Shown here in pieces: positions 49,571-60,489 of a stretch of 64,000 bases of DNA. How positions within the stretch are numbered: position 1 is the first letter of the stretch; each line of letters begins with the position of its first letter. The notes under the pieces are model-generated. The model searched no databases, had not been told where the DNA came from, and saw only the letters and a list, made by a program, of their open reading frames with translations. The stretch is taken from NCBI GenBank assembly GCA_035048495.1, contig CM068541.1, positions 4,347,929 to 4,411,928 of the forward strand, written 5' to 3'. Made by a program: the position numbers and the translations under genes. This DNA is from Euptelea pleiosperma (lineage: Eukaryota; Streptophyta; Magnoliopsida; Ranunculales; Eupteleaceae).

Positions 49571-49867
49571 CAGCCCTTCAAAATTGAATAATTTGAAAAA
49601 GTATGCGAGTTATTAAAGAATAATTTGATCATATTCAAAAAATGCACGAATTTTTCCAAACCTTTGAATATATAGGACGTTGTTTTCTTCGTTTTTTTGA
49701 AATAATCCATATGATTCAAGAATTATTCATGAATAATTCGGAAATTTATTAACTAGGTCTGGATGAAGGAAGGAATTGATGGTGGAACGTAGGAGTTAAC
49801 TGTTTTTTTTTTTATATGGTTATTGACCAGGTAAGGAACATTAAGCCTGCCACTTGAAAATTTAAAG

Positions 49868-50289
49868 CAAGGTTTAAAGGAGGCCGTTTTAACGGTTAAA
49901 CGGAATGGGGGCGTTACCGTTTAAACGGATTGAAACGGCCAGGGGCAAAAATAGAAAAAAAATAAAATTTAACGGATTTTAATGGGTTTTAACGATTTTA
50001 ACGGATTTTAATGGAAAAAAAACGGAAAAAATGGAGCTGAAATTCAAATTTTGAAATTTGAAAATAAATAAAAAAAATGGAATTTAGTGGAAATTAAACA
50101 GATTTTAACGGAATTAAACGGCTATTTTTTTCACAATTTTTTTCAGAATTAAATGGCTGTTTAAACTTTAACGGCCGTTAAAACAAAAAAAACGGCCGTT
50201 TTTTTCAAAACCGATAAAACGTGTTTAAACGGTCTTAACGGAAATGGGCTTGGGGCGTTACTGTTTAAAGGGCCGTTTTTAAAACCATG
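49868..50289. mobile_element. hAT AACGG-rich MITE
   Basis: CAAGGTTTAAAGGAGGCCG at the left, TTTTTAAAACCATG at the right, and TTTAACGG words throughout. Flanks atttaaag and attaaagt are similar but offset by a base, so the TSD is eroded. Confidence 0.78.
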
Positions 50290-50526
50290 ATTAAAGTACC
50301 AATAGAACTAAAAACATTCGATGGGGCCAATGTTTTTTACTCGATCAGCACGGCCGAAAACATCAAAGAGAAGAGACCAAAAAATGAAAACCCCAGGAGT
50401 TTCACTTATATAAAAGATTTATCAACAGGATGTTACAAAAGGGTTGGGCTCACGGGACCCCCTTTTTCTGACCCCCTCTAGGGACTAGGGAGTCGTGTGC
50501 TCGCCATATCCAACAATGGTTGATAG

Positions 50527-50926
50527 CAACGTTTAAAGGAGGCCGTTTTAACAGTTAAACGGACTGGGGGTGTTACCGTTTAAACCGTTAAAACGGATTG
50601 AAACGGACAGGGGCAAAAATGGAATTAAACAGGTTTTAACAGAAAATAACAAAAAAAATGGTACTGAAATTCAAATTTTGAAATTTAAAAATTAAAAGAA
50701 AGAACGGAATTTAATGGATTTTAACGGATTTAAGGGCTGTTTTTTTCACAAAATTTTTCAGAATTAAACGGCTGTTTAAACGATTTTAACAGCCGTTTAA
50801 ATGATTTTGACGGTCGTTAAAACAAAAAATGGCCGTTTTTTTCAAAACTGTTAAAACGTGTTTAAACGGTTTTAACGGAAACGGGCTTGGGGCGTTACCG
50901 TTTAAACGGCAGTTTTTAAAACCATG
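50527..50926. mobile_element. hAT AACGG-rich MITE with exact 8-bp TSD
   Basis: 400 bp, CAACGTTTAAAGGAGGCCG to TTTTTAAAACCATG, flanked by GTTGATAG at 50519-50526 and 50927-50934. Best-preserved copy of the TTTAACGG subfamily. Confidence 0.88.
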
Positions 50927-51902
50927 GTTGATAGCGCTGAACTGGCATTCACTTTTTGGCAGCTATCAACGACCCTTGGATTCATGAAATCCATGGCCGA
51001 GCACACGACTCCCGAGAGGTAGAAAAACGGAGTATCGTGAGCCTGGCCCGTTACAAATATCCCCGTAGACTTGTAACAGGCCTATGGTAAATATAGCCGA
51101 CAAAAGAGGATTTAGGTCACAGAGAAAAAAAAAAAGGTTTGAAAATGATGTTTTTTCGCAATTAAAAAAACGGAAAAGGGAATTTTTGACTCCCCTCCCA
51201 TCACATCTTTGAAATTTGCTTCTGTTCCAAATTTGTTTTTCTGTATCTGACAGGATATATGTCCTCTGCAGATTCACAATCTAGACGAGTACTGACAGAA
51301 GATCAAATCAGGTTCTGTCTTCTTGTTCTTATGTTCCTTGGCATGTTCTGTTGTTCAGTGCGTCTGAACTAATTCAAGCTGGATTTACATAGAACCCATC
51401 TACTTACCCAAGACTATTGGTATTATAAAGGGAATAATTATAATAATACCTTTGTAAATTTAGGATTGAAATAATGTAATTCTTTAATAATAAATTGAAT
51501 AATACCTGTATTATGCTTGATATGATTTCCTGCAACTAAGATGCTTTACCCACTCTCTGCTTTATATTAATAATGAATACCTTTTGTGATTGTGAGAGAG
51601 AGGGGAGTGCGATCTTAAATAGATTAGTTATAACCGATTATCCTCTTATCAAGGAGAATTAGTCCAAGATGGATACTACATCCTAGAGGTATGATAAGGT
51701 GTATCACGAACCTTATCATAGTTGACGATAGTATTCGCGTGGACCATACATGTAATCCCGTCATTAATATCTAAATTAATGTTCAACATACAATCAATCT
51801 AAAAGTTAAAATAAAACATGTGAGGCTACTTAACAAAATACTATAGTAGTATAATTCTATTTAACAAAGACTTCTCCAAAAGCTCTATGAGAGATGCAAG
51901 AG

Positions 51903-52287
51903 TAGGGGTGTCACGGGTTGGTTCCTAACGTGGCCAGAATCGAAACAAACGGTTCTGATCATTATCGGTATGGGTCCGGTTCTCAAAGTGATGGATCTGG
52001 AACCGGAATCGATTATATAGTTTCTGTCGGTTCCGGTTTATTGGGTCCAATCTTGATAATATGAGAATTTTTACACTATATTTATATATTGGTTCAAGTT
52101 CTTATCGATTCGGTTCCGGTTCCTATCGGTTTCGGATCCATATTAGACCACCTAAAACCGGAGCCATTATTTTCAGTTCGGTTTCTGTTCCTTTTTAATT
52201 GATTCCCAAAAATATGGAACCGGAACCAATGTTTTCAGTTCTGGTTCCGATTCAATTCCAGGTACACGAGTAAAATTGACACCCCTA
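51903..52287. mobile_element. hAT MITE with TAGGGGTG ends and GGTTCCGG interior
   Basis: Starts TAGGGGTGTCA and ends TGACACCCCTA. Exact 8-bp TSD TGCAAGAG at 51895-51902 and 52288-52295. The interior is rich in ggttccggtt/aaccggaacc words. A left-truncated relative lies at 58033-58291. Confidence 0.88.
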
Positions 52288-52308
52288 TGCAAGAGCCATT
52301 GTGCAAAC

Positions 52309-52708
52309 CAGGGTTTAAAGGGGACCGTTATAACGGCATAACGGACTGGGGCGTTACCGTTTTTTCCGTTATAACGAAAAAAACACTCAGGGGCATAAAC
52401 GGGAAAATAACGAGAAAAACAGAAAAAAATGCGCTGAAAATCAAATTTTAAAATTTGATTTTCAAAATTTCTAAAATGAAAAGTAATGGAAAAAATGGAA
52501 CATAACGGAAAATAACTGGAAAAAAGAAAATAACGGCTATTTTTTTTCACAAAAATTTCCAAAAAATAACGGTCATTATTATCATTATAACAAAAAAATA
52601 ACGCCATTATTTTTTTGGCGTTTTAATAGTCCATAACATAACGGGGTAGGTATGAATCCGTTACAACGGCCATTATTTTTGTTATAACGGCCGTTTTTTT
52701 AAACCTAG
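52309..52708. mobile_element. hAT GTTATAACGG-rich MITE with exact TSD
   Basis: CAGGGTTTAAAGGGGACCG to TTTTTTAAACCTAG, 400 bp, flanked by GTGCAAAC at 52301-52308 and 52709-52716. The interior carries repeated ataacgg, including the palindrome GTTATAAC. Only 13 bp separate the TSD of the preceding hAT element from this element's left end. Confidence 0.88.
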
Positions 52709-52849
52709 GTGCAAACTATGCATTTACCGTTTCACATTTGCAACTGTAGAGGGCGGTTTACTATTAAATATATTATCATTTAAATTTTAAAAATCATTTC
52801 AAAACAAAATAATTTAAATTTGAAACACATATCCAACAATATCTAGCCA

Positions 52850-53060
52850 TTTGATATAATTACCCAAAAAAGAATGCTCAAATCCAACAGCTTTAAATCA
52901 CTACATAAAAAGTGCTAGAATCCAATGACTAGAGATCACCAATCAGGATGATTGTTGGCGGGTATGTCCATCAAGGGATGGACCAACCATTCACAGGTCA
53001 GTAGGTTCAAAAGAGTATGCCACACGAGAGATCGGCCAATTGAACGGTCCGATCAGATGA
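52850..53060. repeat. Foldback-core remnant just upstream of the PPR gene
   Basis: Has the degraded core 'caatcaggatgattgttgg' and 'gtccatcaagggatggacc', ending about 100 bp before the PPR start codon. If the 5' UTR extends this far, it contributes to the leader or promoter. Confidence 0.55.
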
Positions 53061-53158
53061 GTTAGTGGGACATGTTTTAGGTATGCAATGTGGGCCCTAC
53101 GATCCCCATGAGTACATGAAAATCCTCCAAAGCCAATACAAACTATAAGAGCAATTTC

Positions 53159-55471
53159 ATGAATCCAAGACTGACAAGAAGCTTCCAAACACATTTTACT
53201 GCTCCCAAAGAAACCCAAGAACTCTTCCATTGGAATACCATCATTGCCCGAAATGCCCCTCAAAATCCCCAAAATGCCCTTTCCCTCTACAAACAAATGC
53301 AAGCTCGATCAATCCCAGCAAACAATTTCACCTTCCCTGCCTTACTCAAAGCCTGTGCTGCTCTCGGCCACCTACACACTACACAACAACTACATGCTCA
53401 CGTCGCCCTGCGCGGACTCGTGACCGATAAGTTCACATCCGCCGCACTTATCGACGCTTATGGCAAATGTGGCAATGCAAACAGTGCAAGACAACTGTTC
53501 GACGAAATGCCGCAACGAGCAGTCGATGTTGTTTCTTGGACTGCTCTTGTTTCAGCTTTCTCGTCGAATGGTTGTGTCAAAGAGTCTTTTGAATACTTTG
53601 CCAGAATGAAACGTTCGGATGATCCCGAATGTTGTAAAGGAGATGTAGTTTGCCTTGCTGCACTTGTCTCAGCTTGTGCAGCTGTCGATGATTCAAATTG
53701 CTTGTACGGTGGCCAAGCAGTTCATGCACTTGCCGTTAAGTATGGGTTCGAGTTGAATACCCGGTTGGGTAATTCCTTCGTACATATGTATTCTGTCTGT
53801 AAATCGAGGGACAATGCGTCGAAGGTGTTTCATGGGATTTTGATTGAACAAAGGGACGTAGCGTCTTGGAATATATTAATTTCTGGATTTACACTCAATG
53901 GGGAACCGGAACGGGCATTGTCTACATTTGAGCAGATGATATCAGTGGGGTCTGTAGCAGTGGCACCAAATCGCGTGACTGTGATCACGCTCTTGAAGTC
54001 TTGCGCGGAGCTGGGTTGCATTGAGAATTCTCGATGGGTCCATGACTACATTGCTTCTCACCATTCTTCGCTCTTGTCATCTGATGGTGTTGTGATTTTG
54101 ACGGCTTTGATTGATATGCACGCTAAGTGTGGAAACTTGGAGTGGGCCCGACAGATCTTTGATGGAGTTGAGAAGAAAAATGTGGTCTGTTGGAGTGCCA
54201 TGATCGGTGGCTATGAGCAGAGCTTGTGCCCTGAGGAAGCTTTTCGTTTGTTCCGTAGAATGCTAGAGGAAGAGGATAATGCGGGCATTCAAGTTCAACC
54301 GAATGCAGTTACCATGGTGAGTGTCATCTCAGCATGTTCAGGCTTTGGAGCCTCTAGGCCGGGAAGGGTAATTCACAAGTACGTTTTGGCAATGGGACTA
54401 GACCACAATGCTCGAGTCTCTTCCGCACTCATAGACATGTATGCAAAATGTGGGGACATAGAGCTCGCACGGCAGGTCTTTATTGAGATGGATGACTCAA
54501 GCAAAACTGTGGTTTCATGGAGTGCTATGATTGGAGCAGAGGGCCTACATGGGGAGGGACAACGCACTCTTCATCTCTTATCCGAAATGCGAGCCAAGGG
54601 GTTCCAACCCAATGAAGTAACATACGTTTCGGTCTTGTCTCCATGTAGCCATGCCGGTCTGGTAGAAGAGGGTAAGTCCTGTTTCGATAGCATGGATAGA
54701 GACCATGGAATCTCCCCTACTGCAAAACACTATGCTTGCATGGTTGATCTCCTCGGCCGGGCTGGCAGGCTCAACGAAGCTCATGACCTCATTCGTATCA
54801 TGCCTGTCAAGGCTGACGTAGCTGTGTGGGGATCCCTGCTTGCAGCTTGTAGTCTTCATGGCAATTGTGAACTTGGAGAGGTTGTTGAGAAGCAAATTCT
54901 AAGTTTGGACTCGCATACTGTGGGACATCGTATTCTACTGGCGAACATGTATGAGGATGCAAGGAGATGGGATGATGTAATTAGGATGAGAGTTGAATTG
55001 AGAAAGAAAGGATTGAGGAAGATTGCTGGACAGAGCTTCATCGAAATTGGAAAGGAGGTATATAGCTTTATAGCAGAGGATCGGTCCCATCGTGAATGGG
55101 ACATGATATATAAGGAATTAGATGATCTAGATGTGAGGGTGAAGAATGCTACCAAGTATGCCAGAGAAACCGATACAGAAGAAGATGAAGAAATTGAAGG
55201 AATAATTGCAAGGTGCAAGTATCACAGTGAGAGATTGGCCATTGCTTTTGGGTTGATGATGATAAGCAGTAGCAGAAGTAATGGCAATGACACAATTAAA
55301 GAAATTGAAGTCATTCCCATTCGGATCACGAAGAACCTCCGGGTTTGCAGGGATTGCCATGTTTACACCAAGTTGGTATCCAAGGTTATCAAGAGAGAGC
55401 TGATTGTCAGGGACGCTCATCGTTTCCATCACTTCAAAGACGGTTTCTGTTTATGCAGGGATTACTGGTGA
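53159..55471 (+). CDS. PLS-class pentatricopeptide repeat protein with DYW deaminase domain
   Basis: One uninterrupted 770-codon exon, typical of plant PPR genes. Predicted organellar C-to-U RNA editing factor: the PPR tract binds RNA, the DYW domain deaminates. PPR motifs run from about residue 25 to 565 (VVSWTALVSAF, DVASWNILISG, VSSALIDMYAKCG and others), then E/E+ motifs. The DYW domain keeps the catalytic HSE (689-691), CRDC (730-733), and the zinc-binding HH (757-758) and CLC (764-766), ending DYW at 768-770. Differences from the usual form: AGQSFIEIG where PG-box proteins have PGxSWIE, and an insertion of about 14 residues (701-716) between HSE and CxxC. An N-terminal organelle target peptide is plausible but not evident. 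The target transcript cannot be deduced. Confidence 0.95.
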   Translation: MNPRLTRSFQTHFTAPKETQELFHWNTIIARNAPQNPQNALSLYKQMQARSIPANNFTFPALLKACAALGHLHTTQQLHAHVALRGLVTDKFTSAALIDAYGKCGNANSARQLFDEMPQRAVDVVSWTALVSAFSSNGCVKESFEYFARMKRSDDPECCKGDVVCLAALVSACAAVDDSNCLYGGQAVHALAVKYGFELNTRLGNSFVHMYSVCKSRDNASKVFHGILIEQRDVASWNILISGFTLNGEPERALSTFEQMISVGSVAVAPNRVTVITLLKSCAELGCIENSRWVHDYIASHHSSLLSSDGVVILTALIDMHAKCGNLEWARQIFDGVEKKNVVCWSAMIGGYEQSLCPEEAFRLFRRMLEEEDNAGIQVQPNAVTMVSVISACSGFGASRPGRVIHKYVLAMGLDHNARVSSALIDMYAKCGDIELARQVFIEMDDSSKTVVSWSAMIGAEGLHGEGQRTLHLLSEMRAKGFQPNEVTYVSVLSPCSHAGLVEEGKSCFDSMDRDHGISPTAKHYACMVDLLGRAGRLNEAHDLIRIMPVKADVAVWGSLLAACSLHGNCELGEVVEKQILSLDSHTVGHRILLANMYEDARRWDDVIRMRVELRKKGLRKIAGQSFIEIGKEVYSFIAEDRSHREWDMIYKELDDLDVRVKNATKYARETDTEEDEEIEGIIARCKYHSERLAIAFGLMMISSSRSNGNDTIKEIEVIPIRITKNLRVCRDCHVYTKLVSKVIKRELIVRDAHRFHHFKDGFCLCRDYW

Positions 55472-56552
55472 TTAATGAGACAATAATTCAATTAGCACCT
55501 TTCTGTGGGAGTGACATACATTATGGAGTAAAACACTATCAACACTCTTTATAATTCGTTTGGTAATACTGTGATCAACAAAATTGTCTCAGAGCACCCC
55601 ATCTTAGAGCAGCACTAACAGAAGTACCACACTGGTACCTGATGACACCAAACATACCACTAGTAGAACCAGTGCAATACACTTGCAAGGGATCGATTAG
55701 CATAGGAGCAGCTAAAACCATCATATAAGAGGCTATGGTTACCAAGAAAGCCATAGCAACGCATTAGTAGCCATTTTTCTTCCTTCCTATCTTGAGATCA
55801 AGAATTCTCCTAAGCCTTTTTTGTTAGTTTTTCTCCTGTATTTTTGCTCCCCAATTGTGCTTGTAATTTCCCTAATGTTGGATAATGAAAGTTCCTTTGA
55901 TTTCAGATCGAGTTCAATTTTGTTTTTGAAGTGGTTGAGGGGTCTTGGGCTTTTACATTTCTTGTGTATGCAGTTCAGATAATTATAGAATTGCACAGAT
56001 TTCTTGGAAAAATGTACCTGCTAAGGCTGTTTGATTGCACCTGAGAAAATATGCTACTTTCAATTATGTGAGTGAGAAAATAAGGGTGGATTTTCATTTT
56101 CTAAGGAAAATTTTCCCTATCTTAAAATGGGTATCAAACAAGGGAAAATTATGTTTTCCCGAGAAAATGTGATTTCCCCACGGGAAAATTGCCAATCAAA
56201 CACGCCCCAAGTCTAAACAAGAAATTGATCCACGAATAACACAAGTTTCTGTTCTACAAGAAATGCTTTACCATGAAAGGCAGCATAATCAAATCTTTCA
56301 ATTGATAACAAAATTTACAATTTACAGCTTATTTAGACTTTATGCAACAATCAGGATGATCTAACATACAACATTGTCTTTTTCTTTCTTCCTTCTGATC
56401 GTGAACTTCTCAAGCAGCATTTCAGAGGTCAACCTATAAACCTTCATACAGTGCTGTCCTATGGACATTTACAAAGCCCAAAACAGGTTAACTCAAACTT
56501 CTTTCACATGAAGCTACTTGCAAAGGCATCGATGATGAGTATGGGGCACCTG
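55472..56552. other. Intergenic between PPR and receptor-kinase pseudogene
   Basis: No gene recognised; contains the 3' ends of two convergent genes and a Tourist-like MITE at 56025-56208. Confidence 0.5.
56025..56208. mobile_element. Tourist-like MITE
   Basis: Left GGCTGTTTGATTGCACC and right end GCCAATCAAACACGCCCC are inverted counterparts. The GTTTGATT consensus and 'gggaaaatt/aattttccc' subterminal words fit PIF/Harbinger MITEs. No clear TSD. Confidence 0.55.
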
Positions 56553-57805
56553 CTACCTTCCTGACATTAGATTCACTAGACCTCGGTCCTCATAGAAAGT
56601 GCCCACATCCCAATCCCCAGTTGTGGACGAAAGTGTCATTAGTGCGACCACAATGGACCTCATGCTTGGCCTCAATTGGGGATTCTCTTGTGTGCAAGCC
56701 TTGGCAAGTTGGGCCATCTGTAACCAAAACAGCCAACTCAACATATTAGAATTAAGAATACTAACCAACCTTGAAAACATATTCACAGAAATCAGTTCTC
56801 ACCTTTTGGACCGAGTCAAGTGCGTAGTTGTCCCCAAGCCTAGGGTCAACAAGTTTGCGGAGATCTTCTTTTGGGTCAGGCCGATTAAGAACATCCTCAA
56901 ACTGTATAAAAGATACAAATATATTTAATTCAAGTTTAGTGTTTTCAAAAGATTATTTGTTTGTTAGTGTGAAGTAGAGCAGAGGAAAGAGAAATTACCA
57001 GACCAACGAGTCCTTTTGATTCATCCCCAGATCCATCCGTCCTGACCACAGCTTCCTTTGCAGAAATGAGTTCATAAAGAACAACACCAAACGCATAGAC
57101 ATCAACCTTGGGTGAAACATCGCCATACTGAGCATACCTACAACCAAGCACAGCCAGGCGTCAATACATATTTTGTTGAAACAAATATCAATCCCAATCT
57201 TATTTTACACCATGAGTGTTTGGATGCAGTTTATGGCATATGCTTATCATGTGATAAGTGTAGAATCAACTGTCAGCAGAATGCACTTTCCTTAAAAAAT
57301 GCGCCCCCCTGCGGGTTTGAAGGACACACTATCACAATTGCTCCTGCAAGCCAAACAATGGATTAAATCTTATTCTGGATTTATTCTATCCACGAGCTAT
57401 CCCTGCACCCAAACAACCCTGATATTTTGCAATTGCACTACAGTATTATATGGTATCTGCGGGGACCATATTTTTCCACTCTTTACACAGATCCCAAGGA
57501 CAGATTTGCACAAATCTCAAGAATTATAGATGCACTGAATCATGTCTCCATCACCTATGTTGGCACACTTCTATTAGGCAGAAAAGTATTGTACTTTCTT
57601 ATAAGAGAATTTTAACATACCCCTTTAACATACCCCCCCATGTTATCTTTAAACTTTGACATACCCCCCTACAATTTGAAAAAGTTGACATACCCCCCTA
57701 TGACTCGGTCCACTGTCATTTGACTAGTGTTGACTACCAAATTTTGGATTAAAGCCCTTGTCTTCAACCTTGCAACAAGGATTTGGGCCAAAACCCAACC
57801 ATTGG

Positions 57806-57810
<5 letters not shown>

Positions 57811-57844
<34 letters not shown>
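57811..57844. repeat. (CT)17 microsatellite
   Basis: Pure CT run inside an intron of the kinase pseudogene. Confidence 0.9.
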
Positions 57845-57847
<3 letters not shown>

Positions 57848-58032
57848 GGGAGGGAATCTCCAGGATCACTCAACGGAATCTCCAGGATCACTCAACGGCT
57901 AACCCAAATCTCAAATTCCCCCCCACCCCCAGTATCTCGCACCAATACAAAGCTATTATACTCAGCTCCTAATTCTCATCGAGTCCATGACAGAACAGAG
58001 GAGCTCTACGCATATATTAACATTGAGCTCTA

Positions 58033-58291
58033 CATATAATGGTTCCGGTTCTGGGTAGTTTGATATTGGAACCAAAACTATAAGAACCGGAACCGATATA
58101 TAAATATAGTGTTAAAATTGTAATATCATCAAGATTGGAACCAATTTATCCGGAACTAGAACTGAAGCCAATTGGAACCAAATAATCGGTTCCGGTTCCA
58201 GATCCATCATTTTGAGAACCGGAACCGATAAGAACCGGAAATATTGGTTCCAGTTCTGGGTACCTCCAGAATTGACTGGTCGACACCCCTA
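58033..58291. mobile_element. Left-truncated GGTTCCGG hAT MITE
   Basis: Right end CGACACCCCTA and ggttccggttctggg-type interior match the 51903 family; the TAGGGGTG left end is missing. Confidence 0.72.
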
Positions 58292-59363
58292 GTCAGAACA
58301 TTCCTTCCATGTAGAGTTATCTTCTCCCATATCCCTTTTAGAATTCCCCTTACTATGACTTCCCCAGTTAGTGAGAGAACCTGTAGCTAGTCTGATCCAG
58401 AAAAAGAATTGGATGTTATTCATTTTACTTCAACCATGACTTCCTTTGATAGCCAAGAGTCTGAACCATAGGCTTTCATGAGAGAGCTAGGCTTCTCTGG
58501 AGGCCATGGTCCAGGTTCTACGTACAAGTTTTCTATGGTGGCTAACACCCTGGCCATCGTAAACACATTCTCATAATGGTTGTTCCTCAGCCACCATAGA
58601 ACTATCATAGCATTCTATTGATTCAATAGTTTGTGCCTGCCACCATACTTTTCCATATGTGTTATATCATTTTATTTTGGGCTGAAATATACCTTTCAAG
58701 TTATCCGGTTAAATACCACTACAGCAACAAATATCTAAATATATATGATGGGTCATCATTCTGTTTCTTTTTCTACTTTAGAAGCAACAAATGATAGCAA
58801 AATACACTAATAAAAAATCAAATAAATCAACAAAAGTTAAACTTACTCTGGGGGGGCATGTATCCAAATGTACCCACAAGCCGTGTTTGCAATGATGCAC
58901 CTCCAACTTCAGTCAGTTTTGTTAATTCAAAATCTGCAACCTACAACATAAATATTTTACTACAATAAGAAACATGTAATTTCCCTTAGTCAGCTACTCT
59001 GTTGAAAGGAAAGTCACAACCTTTCCGTGGAAATCCTTGTCTATCAAAATGTTTCCCGATTTAATATCACGATGGATATAAACAAATTTTGGCCAATCGC
59101 TAGATGGACCTATAAACCCAAAATCAACCTGATCAGTGATCCAAAGAGTGCATTATTTCAAACCGTTTGTTGAAATCACTAATCAGGCTGATTTTTGGTT
59201 TGTAGGTCCACTTAGGGGTTGGCCAAAACGTCCATGGGGTCAGCGTCCTCTAAGAGTGTACCATGTGGCTCCTATTAAGGGTGGTCACGGCTTCCCTCAC
59301 CGTCGGTGTTCAGGCAAGTTTTACTCCCTCTTGGTGGTCATCTTGATCACTATTTCTAAAAAT

Positions 59364-59738
59364 GATCAGGCTCAACAGACACATATTTTCACACACAATT
59401 TTGGTGTACCCACATGGAAGATAAATCAATGGCTGATTTTTGTTGAAGATGATCTCCTCACCATATAAATCACCCCTACAAAAAAAAATCAGTCCATTCT
59501 GAAATTTCTTTCACCATCAAATGTGGATTTCAAGTTATTGGTAAAAAATAGACGGTCCATAATTCTTCAACTTGTAAACCATGCTACGAATATCAGAATG
59601 ATTTGAATATTTGTGAGGGTGATCTCTTCATCATAGAGACCATCCTCACCAAATAGCATCCCATTTCAAAACTTCTAATTTATATATTGGCCCCGACGAT
59701 TTTTGTGTGTGAAAATATGTTGTCCGCTGAGCCTGACC
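59364..59738. mobile_element. MITE related to 5849-6227 (copy B)
   Basis: Ends gatcaggctcaacaga and ccgctgagcctgacc; counterpart of 41424-41796. Confidence 0.65.
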
Positions 59739-60489
59739 CAGAAAAGTGCTCAAATCGTGTAGGACAAGAATTCTTTGCTATGAACCAATAAAGTTTCTGG
59801 GCTAAGTTCAAATAACCAAAAAAACCGCTCCAACTAGACAGCCAAATTTTCAGCGAAATACGACGGAGACAAACAATTTCAAGAAACAGACTTTATGGTT
59901 CGATGTTCAATGGTGGCAATGTGGGCTCGGTATCGAATTGGAAAACGTGGGTTGGATTTCATTGTTACTGCTAGATTGTACCCTTCACAATTAGCAATAA
60001 ATAAACCAAAAAAGGATTGAAACCAATAAACTTAAGGGTCGGGTCTGATCAGGGGACTCGCCTTTTCACTCGTGCTCTTGGTTGTGGATTTCGAGAATCC
60101 AACAAATCCACCTTGAGAACTTTGGCGTGGATTCCAAGAATCCAACAACCACCGTTGGATTCTCGAAATCCACGGATGAGAGACGAGTGCAAAATGGCAA
60201 GTCCCCCGAGCCTTGTTCTAAACTTAAAATCAATAAAATTTTGTAATTCTGAAAGACAAATCACAGAATAAAAAATAAAAATAAAAAGATCGATGTGAGA
60301 GCTTCAATTGGGCTTTTGCACCATTGAGTCTTTGAGTTCTTTGGGTGTTACAATCCTCACTGCGTGTCGCCACATGTGACATGTCATTACCTTGTGCGTG
60401 AGATACATGCAAGTAGTGGTCAAGCCAGGATTTTGTTCAAGGGTGGAGAAGGCAGCAAGCAACGGTCACTCAACAATGTCAATAACTGC

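Larger units (their letters stand above)
56553..59087 (-). pseudogene. CERK1: CERK1-type LysM receptor-like kinase, 3' kinase exons only
   Basis: Four complete minus-strand exons and one fragment: 59087-59021 (truncated at its 5' side), 58940-58847, 57137-56999, 56901-56803, 56717-56553 (stop). They encode the second half of a kinase: VYIHRDIKSGNILIDKDF (HRD kept), [68 protein letters not shown], ending VNLMSGR. This is the chitin-receptor CERK1/LYK class. Three lesions: the reading stops at 59087, where the duplicated RTL block begins, so LysM ectodomain, transmembrane part and kinase N-lobe are absent; the DFG motif reads DFE; and the C run before the 58847 donor is seven, not five, giving a +2 frameshift. 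Not functional as it stands. Confidence 0.88.

Noticed and set aside
58847..58940. Functional pseudokinase (DFE) interpretation
   Set aside because: The same exon is frameshifted and the gene lacks its N-lobe and ectodomain, so a maintained pseudokinase is unlikely.
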